From: Lasiosphaeris hirsuta
Lineage: Eukaryota; Ascomycota; Sordariomycetes; Sordariales; Lasiosphaeriaceae
Direction: 5' to 3'
NCBI GenBank assembly: GCA_030549175.1
Contig: JAUKUA010000005.1
Span: 4,030,001-4,094,000 of the forward strand
Length of the DNA: 64,000 nucleotides
The translations under genes were made by a program, and so were the position numbers. This document shows, one piece after another, positions 34,301 through 43,733 of the stretch. The notes beneath the pieces are model-generated. The model worked only from the letters and a program-made list of their open reading frames with translations. It did no database searches and was not told where the DNA came from. Numbering within the stretch: position 1 is the stretch's first letter; each line of letters opens with the position of its first letter.

Positions 34301-35342
34301 GGCGGTGGCGGGTAATCGGAGCAGCGGGGGAGACATTCCATGGCCAGTGCCGACGGCGCCAGAGGTAAACACTGGGTCGCGGGCTGATTCAGAGCTCGCG
34401 CTGATAAAAGAGGTTGTGTATGAGCAAATAGGGTACGCCCCGCTCGAAACCGGCCTCGAGCCCATAACCCCAGTACCGCCAACGACGTCATCGTTAGTTG
34501 ATAGCATGAAATTGTCTGACGGGTGTGAAATCAAGGGAAAGTATTTGTGTGTGGACGCGTTGATTCTGATGGCCCTGGTGTCGGATGTCAATCACGGAAC
34601 ATGCAAGCACCCAAGGAAGAACAACCCCGACGCCATGAAACATTTCTCGCGATGGCTACTTCCGGCACTGTCCTGGAAGAAGATTATTTGCACACAGAAA
34701 TCCGCCGAGGAGTGTTTTCGCAGACTCGAGTACTACGGCACGTGGCGCGAGCGCCTCCGAGCCTTCTTAATGTTCGGACTCACTTGGTGCAGGCGTTACC
34801 GCAAGGATTGGACCATTTTTGAATTCCAAAAGTATTCAGAAGTCGAAATCCCCGACGCAGTCCAGTTCCCGATCGGGATCGTGAAGGATGGGGACTACCC
34901 CAAGGGGATGAAGCCTGGAGAACAGGCCGCCATCATCGATATGGTGCAAAGACTCCGTCAACACACAGACGCCCACATCAGCCACGAGGGGAGTATGGCG
35001 CTGGCGCTCGGGTGGGCATGCGGCACTACCACCCTGACGGGCAGTCCGGCGCTATTCTTCGTCACGATCAATGAACTAGGGCTGATCTGGATGGCGACTC
35101 AGCTTATAAAGCCGAGGCTCATGGGTTATGAGTGGGTAGAGGAGGATGGGTGCGTATACCCCGAGGTAAAAGGAGACCAGCCGGTTGAGGTGAAAAGTCT
35201 GTCGGAGAAGTGGTACAAGGTCTATGTGCTGGACGATGAGAATGCCGTAGAGGATGAAGGTGATGAGGAAGGTGGCGAGAAGAGCGAGACCGTGGCAGAG
35301 AGTAGCAGCACGGCTGCGGGGGATATTTTGAATATGGAGTAA
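31317..35342 (+). CDS. Large unrecognised protein frame interrupted by four TAG codons
   Basis: One reading frame of 1,342 codons runs from ATG 31317 to TAA 35342. It is broken only at 33138, 33162, 33213 and 34098, each a TAG. Residues 1-330 look folded and are Trp-rich (VNKGWEWYRVFHMTAEGWEW). About 330-900 is Pro/Gln/Gly-rich with short repeats in which GQMPPAP and EG-stop-MPPAP alternate, implying the first three stops replace Gln codons. An acidic run (GDDGDDGDDDDDDDD) precedes the fourth stop. After it the frame continues as GYDLVYAVTTAGEVWWYRPD, a poly-Ala run encoded by GCG repeats (about 34276-34308), and a folded-looking Cys/Trp-containing domain to the end. No intron of suitable length and phase removes the stops. 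It could be one gene read through or edited, two or three genes, or a decaying pseudogene. Confidence 0.5.
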
Positions 35343-36214
35343 GAGTCTTCTATAACGAGGATGAAGATTGGACAGAGGCAGCGACACTTGAGGGGTTGAT
35401 GAATTAGCGAGACAACAGCATGGTTTGAGGATACAAGATTCATCAATGTAGAGACAATTGACAGCGGTAACTCCCTATTAGAGGCTCAGGGGTGTCTCGG
35501 TTTCATATCTTGGGTTGCTTCTGGTGATTGTGGGACAATTACTTGGTTGTCAGTGACAAACACGAAAGTCCGCCGGGGCAAGACAATCACCGAGGTGCCA
35601 TACAAGCCAAGTAAGAGCACGGTCCTGAAGCAGACAGGCTTCAAACAAACATCCCAACTTGAAAGAAGAAGGGGTTCTTTTAGAAGCCAACACCAGCCGG
35701 ATGATGAGCAGCAACCGCTTATTCCTTGTTTCTGCCCAACTATAGACGGTACGATAGAAGCCTTTAGACCCTAGAAGTGCAGAGTGTGCTCCGTTGTTTT
35801 CTTTCCCTCATTGTCGTCATCATGTCCGCAATCTAGTGTCCAATATTGGGCAAGCGTGTGGTGTGGTGATGGCTCCCATCTGGTCTCTCGCACCGTGCTG
35901 CATCTATTAGCACTGTTTTCACACGGCCCTTTGGCCATTCACTGGGAGTGAATGGGAATGGACTGGACAGTAGGAAGGTGCGTTCGGTCTTGACACAACA
36001 ATAGCCCCAAGATGCTGGCCACCTCATGAAAATTTTCACTTGCCTTCACTTATTCTTGGTCCCCCCCCACACAACACCCATCCTTTCCGCCGATCTCTTA
36101 CAACAACCAACTCGACACCATCCAGCAGCGGGTACTGAGACCATTGTCACAATACTCACAAGGAAGCCACGGCATCTTTTAACCAAACGTTTACCTCACC
36201 TTCTAGCGGCGAAA
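35343..36214. other. Intergenic within the accessory island
   Basis: A 75-codon frame at 35547-35774 starts only with TTG and is not supported. The in-frame extension of the next gene back to 36026 is low-complexity and treated as leader. Confidence 0.5.
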
Positions 36215-37771
36215 ATGCGCAGGCTTAGATCGTCAGACGACCCACGAGTCGATGTCGTTCGCAGGAACTTGAAGGAAGGACGGCCGATCACCAAGGCCAT
36301 GTTCATGGCCCTCATCAACGTATACCATACCTTCGCCAAGACCGGGCATACTCTGCGCACTCGGCTGATCAACTGGTTCCGAGCCAACCAGGCTGAGATA
36401 CTAGCATGGCTGCCCGACGTCTTCCAGGCCCAACCCAATTTCTTCGACAACCCGGCCGGCGCGAGAATGGTCTATGCGGGCTATAACGACATCGTTGCCC
36501 TCGGCTTGGTGGGTGGCCCGGCGGGCCACCTAGCAAGTGTCCCAGCGGGTGCACCAGGCGGCCCGGCTAGTGCCCCGGTGTTTGGTTCAGCGAGTGGCTC
36601 CGCTCGGAGGACTTCCACCCCCGACGGAGCATCGCCAGCGCCACTAGCGCCACCTATGGCGACAAGTCCGGCGACAAGGGAGGGCCCTTCGGTAGTTAGA
36701 GACGAGCGTGTATCTCGCACAAGCTTGCTAACCTACAGGCCCGGCGGCCTGCCTCCTCCCCCTCCGAGCTACCGACAAGTGGCGAACGAGCCTACCGGCC
36801 CAGTCGTTGGAGCCCAAGGGACCCCATTCTCACGCACCGCCGTCGAGGCCTTCCCACGCCTCATGGGCCAAACACAACAACAAGTTTGGCTCAACGATGT
36901 CAACAGGGCTAGAGAGTCATTTCGCAGCACTCGTGTGTCGCTTTTGAGGGCGGCGCAGGCGCTGGGTCAGGACGACTCTCTTCGGCCGGTCCTCCTTCGT
37001 ATCCGGGAAGAGATCCCATCCTTCGGCGATGAAGCTAGGATCGCCCAGATGTGTGTGGACTCGACCACATTGGTGGGAGCGCCGGTGGCAGACAATCACC
37101 AACGGCGATCAGGAGCCACCAGCTCCTTTTACGACACCACCGCCAGTCCCGCCGCCGCCAGCCACGCCGCGCCTACGCCTGACCTTGCCCCTGTCGACCA
37201 AGCCAGGGGTCCTGGAGTGGCCGAAGTCGACACCCTGCGTACGGCTGGGAATCCACTCAAGCGCAAGAGGTCCGACAGCCCAGACGTGGCTCTCCCGCTT
37301 CCCCCCGACAGCAGCAGGGCTGTGCGCTCGGAGGACCCCTTCTTGTCCCTCCCACCGGTGGCTAGGCAATGGGAGTCCAGCCGGTCAGATGGTATGCCGA
37401 ATCCGCAGCGACTGAACCAGCAATGGAACTCGGAGTCTCCCGACTTCAACTGGGACTACAATTCCGGCATTGCCCCGCCAACGCGGCCCATACCTGTCAC
37501 GGTGCCGACGTACAGCCCTCGTCTCCCTCTCCCAGCCAGTGCACGGGAGAATCGGCCTCTCACCTGGTCTCCATACTCCAGCCTCTTGCCCAGCCTGAGA
37601 ATGATGGAGTATGGAGACTCGGGCCGTATAGAGACACACGGGGTTGGACGTCGGGACCCCACTACACCGGCTAGCCGTCGTGATCCTGTCGGTCCGAGCA
37701 CGGGCGCCTCTGTTGGCAGTGGCCAGGAGGTTTATCTCACTCCCGAGGATGCCGTGGAAGAGTCGGATTAG
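36215..37771 (+). CDS. Unrecognised protein, first of a tandem paralogue pair
   Basis: Single exon of 518 aa with start context GCGAAAATGC. An in-frame ATG at 36026 exists but adds non-conserved sequence. It shares two modules with the gene at 38725. Module 1 (residues 8-95) has DPRV, ITKA, an LINWFRANQAEILAWLPDVF core, then a DNP...LGLV end. Module 2 (about residues 220-285) starts QTQQQVWLNDVNRARESF and ends IREEIPSFGDEARIAQM. Both look helical. They are separated by a Pro/Ala/Ser-rich linker and followed by a disordered tail with a basic NLS-like KRKRSD. No known domain is recognised. The role is unknown; the layout (two helical modules, disordered linkers, NLS) would fit a nuclear scaffold, but that is inference. 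Confidence 0.72.
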   Translation: MRRLRSSDDPRVDVVRRNLKEGRPITKAMFMALINVYHTFAKTGHTLRTRLINWFRANQAEILAWLPDVFQAQPNFFDNPAGARMVYAGYNDIVALGLVGGPAGHLASVPAGAPGGPASAPVFGSASGSARRTSTPDGASPAPLAPPMATSPATREGPSVVRDERVSRTSLLTYRPGGLPPPPPSYRQVANEPTGPVVGAQGTPFSRTAVEAFPRLMGQTQQQVWLNDVNRARESFRSTRVSLLRAAQALGQDDSLRPVLLRIREEIPSFGDEARIAQMCVDSTTLVGAPVADNHQRRSGATSSFYDTTASPAAASHAAPTPDLAPVDQARGPGVAEVDTLRTAGNPLKRKRSDSPDVALPLPPDSSRAVRSEDPFLSLPPVARQWESSRSDGMPNPQRLNQQWNSESPDFNWDYNSGIAPPTRPIPVTVPTYSPRLPLPASARENRPLTWSPYSSLLPSLRMMEYGDSGRIETHGVGRRDPTTPASRRDPVGPSTGASVGSGQEVYLTPEDAVEESD

Positions 37772-38724
37772 CTGAACCGGGAACTGCTATGCATTTGTAT
37801 CTTCTTCAGACCGGCACTCGTTTAGCAATGTTTCTCGGCGTTTTACGGACGGATGTATTGGCAGGCTCAAGGACGATACAAGGATGGTACTTCATCCGGG
37901 TATAGGTGGCGACGGGTTGGGTATAGTTAGGGCTACATCTTACGTGGGGGTTCTGGTGTTTGATCAGGGATTGGGAGGCGAGAGAGGTAGAGCCCACGGA
38001 CGGGCATGGTCGAGGGATTAGGAGGGATGATAGGTAGCAAAGATGTCTACTTAAATGCGGAATTACTACCCCTTCTGCCCTGATCTCCAACTTCTGGCAT
38101 CATCTGTGTGCAGTCCCCGACAGCGATCGGAGCTCGACGTTCAATTTTCAGGCATAACGACTCCCATTTCAATACGACTGGTTCTCATCCCCGGGGGTTC
38201 TATCGAATGTGGCACAAGTTACCTTCACCTGGGTACCTTACCCTACTAGGCTCGACCGGACTTATTATTGGAGGACAACACTCCAGCCGTGATACCTGAG
38301 GGCAGGGCTCTGGTTGTGTTTATAGATCGAGGGCTGAGCCAGTTAAATCAACTCAAATCAAGCCGTAAGATCAAACCGAAAGATTCAGCAAGCAGAATTC
38401 CTGTTCATGGCGAGTGGCACAAATAACTTTTGCCATCATCCCTGTAATAATTGTAGCTTGAGGGGACGGGGCCCTATTTTAGCTCCGAGACCACCTGTGC
38501 CAAGCTTGGCAGCCACTCGCTGCGGCAGCTCATATCACGAATGCCCTTTCCCCCCCCCCGCCCCCCCCCCCCCCTGTCGCTCACTTCGCTTATTAGCGCT
38601 TGATAACGAGCCTGTCACTTATTTCAAAAGTTTGTTTTTCTTCATGTCCCCTCTCCAACGCAAATTTTTTTTGCTGAATCACTCAAACACTCAAAGCACG
38701 GTAACGGGTGTGAAGAAGGAAGCC
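37772..38724. other. Intergenic within the accessory island
   Basis: Contains interrupted C tracts at 38550-38574. No gene seen. The frame of the next gene is open back to 38407, but that stretch holds the C tract and is not conserved with its paralogue. Confidence 0.55.
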
Positions 38725-40073
38725 ATGCCTAGTGATCCTCGCGTCCACCAAGTCAATAAAGCCCTCAGAGCTGGAGATGATATCTCCAAAGCACAGCTTC
38801 TTCGCTTTCTCGAGGTTCATCCCACCGTTTATCACGCCTCCATCACCACCCGGGATCTCCTCCTCAAGTGGTTGAAGAAGAACTCTAAGCAAGTACACCA
38901 GTGGTTGCCTGATATTTTCAAGGTTAGTCCAGACTTTTTGGAGAACCCAGTTAGAGTTGCCCTTGGTTTGGTGGATACTCCCACGGCAAGCATCTTGACT
39001 GGCGAGCCTGGACCTGGCCCCTCCGTCGCAGCGAATTTCACCAAGGAACTCCCCGATTTGGGTCATTTCGGGAGCAAAACACCACAACAAGCATGGCTCG
39101 ATGATGTCACCGAGGCCAGGGACTGGCTCGATCACATTCGCGGCTGGTGCGCCAAAATGGCCGAAAGTTTTCTGGAGGCCGGCGATGAAATAAGGCCTGC
39201 ATTTATCCGCACCAAGGACCAAATCCCCAACTTCTCCGACAAGGTCAGATCTGTCCAGACCTACATTGATAGTGTCAAGAAGCAGCAGCAACTCGAACAT
39301 GAGGCACGTGAAAGCAGGAAGCGGAAACGATCGATGGTGCCCAGTTTGCTAGAGTTCATCGCCGCAACCAATGCCGCCGAGGAAGACCATGATGCCGACG
39401 AGCACGGCAGCGACGGCGTATCCGTCGGTCGCCCGGAGAAAAGACCCCAGGTCCCTATGACCGAAGAATTCAACAGCTTCATGGTCCAATTTGCAAGGCC
39501 GGCCGAGGATCTATCCGAGGAACACACCGAAGAAGAGCCCCAAGTGACACAGACTGAGCCGATGCCTGGCGTCGTGAGTGCTCGCTGCTTTCTTTTTTTC
39601 TTCTTTTTTTCCTCTTTTTTTGCGGACCCCCCTGAACCTGTTGGTAACACGTATGCCCTAAAAAGATGCACGGCCAAAATCCGATCAGAAGATCCCTCCG
39701 CGCGAATCACCGCAAGCCGTCGAGGTACCGCAACGGTACGGTATACTCGTCAGAAGATGACGACGACAATGACGACGACAATGACTCGGATAGAGGGGCT
39801 GACCCTGAGGAAGGGCTAACAATGGGCCCATCAACATCCCCTAACGGCGCGAATGAAAACGCCAATGCCCACCCTGAGCGGAATATTGCGCGGCCTAGGC
39901 AAGGGATCGAGCTCGGTGTGGCTCGACGCCCACCAAGCTCAATCCCGGCACGAGATAGTAACGACTCGGGCCAAACCCCCGGCCACGGCCCCGCCAGTAA
40001 CGACCATGCCCCCGATAGAGACAAAGAAGGTTTGACGATTCCTTGGTCCAGTTCCCCACCCGGTCGGACATGA
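38725..40073 (+). CDS. Unrecognised protein, second of the tandem paralogue pair
   Basis: Two exons, 38725-39573 and 39666-40073, give about 418 aa. The 92-nt phase-0 intron (donor GTGAGT) contains a pyrimidine-rich stretch. Module 1 reads PSDPRVHQVNKAL, DISKA, LLLKWLKKNSKQVHQWLPDI and ENP...ALGLV; module 2 reads TPQQAWLDDVTEARDWLDHI and IRPAFIRTKDQIPNFSDKVR. Both line up with the gene at 36215, with about the same order and spacing but a much shorter linker. A coiled KKQQQLEHEARESRKRKR follows and includes an NLS-like patch. Exon 2 is disordered with an acidic run (EDDDDNDDDNDSD). The hexapeptide TQTEPM also occurs in the large interrupted frame at 31317. Start at 38725 was chosen from the paralogue; ATG 38644 is in frame too. 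Confidence 0.75.
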
Positions 40074-40216
40074 TGCTGCGTCGTATAGTCTGTCTCGAGA
40101 GGATTTACTGTATAGGTACGGTTTCGAAGTTGAATAGGGAGATTGTTGAGAGTATAGGAAAATGAAGAGGGCTGTCGGGAGGGAAAAGTCAACCAGTTTT
40201 ATTCGATATAGTTCCG

Positions 40217-40254
40217 GGACCCCCCCTCCCCCCCTCCCCCCCCCCCCCCCCCCC
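40217..40254 (+). repeat. C-rich tract (C runs with two T interruptions)
   Basis: About 38 nt of nearly pure C between two convergent genes. Confidence 0.9.
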
Positions 40255-40289
40255 AACACACTAGTTAAATTGCACATCTATCCATAGTC

Positions 40290-40966
40290 CTAGCCTCTCC
40301 CCACACCACCTGGGCCACCAGGTCTCGCCGCCCCAGCACCCGACCCCTGCGCAGCCGGACCCGCCACCGCCTCAGGCCCCTTAGGCATCGGCACGCCCTC
40401 CATCGGACCCTCACGGTACGTCATGCACCCGCCCGTCTCCTGGGCTGCAGCCGACCGCTCCTCCCTCCGCATCTCATTCATGAGGGAAAAGAAAGCCGTC
40501 GCGTCCTGCTGCACGCCCAGCTGCACCGCGTCGTCGCCTTCGCCGGGCTTCTTGAGGGGGCCGACGACCCACAGCTCGCGGAGCTGGCGGGTGAGGCCGA
40601 GGAGGTCCTCTGTGGATTTTGTCTGCGGGAGACCAGTCGGTGAGGGGCGGGAGGGGGTGGGTGGAGCGAGGACCTACCAGGCCGTTCATGAGGATCTCGA
40701 TGGCCATGCTGTTGTAGGCGGCTTGGCCTGTGGAGGCGGTACTGCTGACGCGGTCGGCGCCATGTTTAATCAAGCCGCGAAAACCCGAGAGGATTTCGGC
40801 GATGAGCTTGTTTTCGCGATCTGGGAGCTGTTAGTGTGGGGGCTCTGGGCAGTTGAACTGCTGAATGAGTGGACGCGCGCCAAGGACAAATGGAGGGAAC
40901 AAATCGGGGAAGGAATGTATGGCGCTTACCAAAGAGATTCTCTGACGCATTCTGATCACGGTCCAT
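40290..40966 (-). CDS. MED22: Mediator complex subunit 22
   Basis: Three exons, 40966-40930, 40820-40678 and 40622-40290, give about 170 aa. Donors are GTAAGC and GTAGGT; the first intron has a clear CTAAC branch. The protein starts MDRDQNASENLFDRENKLIA, continues ILSGFRGLIKHGADRV and QAAYNSMAIEILMNGLTKST, then EDLLGLTRQLRELWVVGPLK. This helical pattern, with the LTRQLRELW motif, is characteristic of Med22/Srb6, a head-module subunit of RNA polymerase II Mediator that pairs with Med11. The C-terminal 60 residues are Gly/Ala/Pro-rich and disordered. It closes the right side of the accessory island and is convergent with the paralogue at 38725. Confidence 0.8.
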
Positions 40967-42619
40967 TTTTGCATGTCGGGTGCGAGGCCACTTGGTTGCA
41001 AAAACTAAATGTGGGGGAGGTTGCTTTTTTGCGGTCGAGAAGTGCTTTCGCGACGTTTGACGTCCAAAGAAAGACGGCGTAACGGTGGGACTGTGCGAAA
41101 GGCTATTTTCGGGCTCAGCTCGTACTGTCTTGGCAAGACGTCTGTCTTGGCACAGGAGTAGTCTCCACTTTCAACCTTCGCCAGCACTTCACAACTTGTC
41201 CACTGTCAAGAATCCCCCAAAAACAGTCCCCCACGCCATCTTTCCCCCAGAGCCTACTGCCAAATGTCAGCCCCTCCTTCCCCACACCAACTCACATTCA
41301 ACTTGGGAGGGTAGAACAACGAAAACCGCCAAACCTCGGCCGGCACCTCCCACAACCAAGGGAAGCAGCAAACAGCCACACTTGACACAACGACTACCCG
41401 GGAATGATCTGCAGAGGAGACTGACCTTTATGATCAAAAACTTGGGACCGTTCCCTCAGCCAATGATTAGAACCCCCTCCCAAAGTTTCAGAGGACAAAG
41501 TCCGCTGCTAAAAACGCGGACGGTATTAGCCATTATGAGGCAGACCGATGAAGGGTTGAAAGAGTCAGTAGGCCAAGTCGTCTGGCAAAACGGCCCTCAT
41601 TCCTTATATTTTTATCTGATTGTTTTAGCCTTTTGAATCTACGGAATTCTGTTAGCTCTCGAGGTACCGGGTACCTCTCGATAGGTACCTTCTTTGCGCT
41701 TTTGCTTACTGGTGCAGCGGTCACAATGGGGACGTCCCAACACTTGACGAAAATAATATTATTTCGAGTCCATTTAGGGACGAATTCCTTTGCATCCCGT
41801 GTTGGGGTAGCTCGACGCGCAAATCCCAGGTCCTTCTTTGAGATTTTGACACGACACGCCCGCAGAGTTTACGGTACCGCTGGCAAACCTCAGTTATCTG
41901 CCCTTCAGCAAGCTACCTTACCTAACTTTGGATCCGCTTCCATTCGAACTTTCCAGCCAATCTTATCTTGGCAAGCAACCTTTGCAAGCAGACTACGGCC
42001 TGCCTCAACCCAACCACAAACTCAGCAAGCGCAGCGCTCACAAGGCAACAAGGAAATACCAAATTCCTCCAAAAAAAAAAAAAAGAAAAAAAAAATGCTG
42101 ACGCGGCCTGGAGTCGCCATACATCGTATCGACAAGAGAAATCTGCCAAGTTATGATATTTTTGAGACCGCTCCTGAGTCAAACATGATGTCTGACTGGG
42201 CACAGTGCAAAGGTGATCGTGAGCTTGGCCAACTAAACAGTAAGGGCGGGAACTACCCTGACCATGGGCACGGCACATGTACCAGAACTGAGCCGTGGAA
42301 CGCCAGCCACAGCGAGATTATCCAATCACAAATCTTATTCCCACCAACCGTCAGAATAAATACTGCAAAGAAGAGAAATCATGGAGACGACCGGAAGACA
42401 TTGGCAAATGAGGCGAGCCCCAAGGTGAATTAATAATTACGTGAATATCTAATAAGTCGCGCACAACTTGACAACTTGACAACCCGCTAGAATCCCATGC
42501 CGTGCATCCGTACCAAGCATCATGAGCATATCATTGTGGTACACCGAACCCCATCCGATCTCCAGAACAACTATCATAGACAAGAATTTTGGGTTACCAG
42601 TCCGAGCCAAGCGAATAGC
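40967..42619. other. Intergenic, no confident gene
   Basis: Two long plus-strand frames (41085-41636 and 41633-42433) lack recognisable domains. The second begins only with TTG and runs through an A-rich tract (about 42069-42095). Treated as non-coding. Confidence 0.5.
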
Positions 42620-43733
42620 TTAGAGGAGAAGGGTGATCAGGGGGTGGAGGATGCCAGCAAAGCCGGTAGTGCACTTGGTGATGTCGCCAGCGACAGCCGT
42701 GATCTGGGCGACAAGGCCGGGGACCGAGACGGACACGCTGAGGGCAGCAACGGCAGACAGAGCGATCTGGACGATGGGTCCGGCAATGGGGCCGATGATA
42801 GCCAGGCAGGCGTGGAGCTCGACGGCGATGACGGCGAGGACCTCGGCGCTGACGGTGACGACCAGGTGCTTGAGGCAGCCCTCGATCTCGAGGAAGAGAC
42901 CCTTGATCTCGAGGACGAGCGACAGGATGGCCTTGAGGTCAACCTCGACCAGCAAGCTGAGGACGAGAGCCTGAAGCTTGGGCACGCACTCGCTGAGGAG
43001 GACCTGGAGGTGGAGCTTCAGGGAGATGATGGCTTGGAGAAGGGCCTGGACATCAATATCGACCTCGGCAACGAGCTTGTCTGTTTGGGGAGGGGAGTGT
43101 GTTAGTATGATGTGCCAATGAGAGTGGAAGACGGAATGGCTTACTGATGAGAGCGATATCAGCCTCAATAAGGACCTTGACCGAGACAACAATGGTGATG
43201 ACCGTCTCGCAGACCTCGACGACATGGGCCTCCTTGGGAGGCTCAGGGTGAGGCACGGCGGGGACAGCAGGAGCAGACGGAGCCGGGACAGCAGGCGCAG
43301 CCGGGGCGGCAGGGGGGGCGGCTTGTGTATTGGGAGCAGCAGGAGGAGTCCAGGCAGGAACCTCGGGAGAAGGGGGCGCGACGGCCGGGACCGCAGGGAC
43401 TGCCGGAGCGGGGGCGGCAGGCGGCGCAGGCGCATGTACTTCGGGGGCAGGGGGTGCGGCAGCCGGGACCGCAGGAGCAGCCGGGGCAGGGACGGCGGGA
43501 GCGGGAACAGCGGGCTCAGGAGCCCAGCCAGTGCCCTGCTCGTGAGAGGGGGCCCAGTGGGCAACGGGTGCGGGAGGCGCCGGCGCCGCTGGCGGTGCGT
43601 GGTCGCAAGACGGGCCGGGGATCTCAGGGGTCGGGGCCGGGGCCGGTGTGGTGATGCAGTCCCGAGCGTTGAGGGGAGCAGCCATTGCAGAGCCGGCAGC
43701 GACGGCGGCGAGAGCAGCAGTGAAGAACTTCAT
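42620..43733 (-). CDS. Secreted Ala/Pro-rich repeat protein with hydrophobic helical C-terminus
   Basis: Two exons, 43733-43145 and 43080-42620, give about 349 aa. The 64-nt phase-1 intron has donor GTAAGC and a CTAACAC branch. The signal peptide is MKFFTAALAAVAAGSAMAAP. Residues 25-165 are a low-complexity array of Ala-Pro-Ala and Pro-Ala-Val units with few charged residues. From about 175 the protein changes to a long stretch of Val/Leu/Ile with regularly spaced Glu, Lys and His (LLQAIISLKLHLQVLLSEC), then a very hydrophobic end (GPIAGPIVQIALSAVAALSV). Six Cys are present in total. It could be a wall or surface-coating protein. It is not a hydrophobin, since the eight-Cys pattern is absent. 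Function unknown. Confidence 0.8.

Noticed and set aside
35547..35774. 75-codon ORF between the large frame and the first paralogue
   Set aside because: TTG start only, basic low-complexity sequence, no recognisable features.
31317..40073. Toxin-antitoxin, CRISPR or phage-like system in the island
   Set aside because: No bacterial features, no direct-repeat array and no recognisable nuclease or polymerase motifs; the proteins are fungal-style disordered sequences.
41633..42433. 266-codon plus-strand frame
   Set aside because: Starts only with TTG, crosses an A-rich tract as poly-Lys and shows no protein-like organisation.
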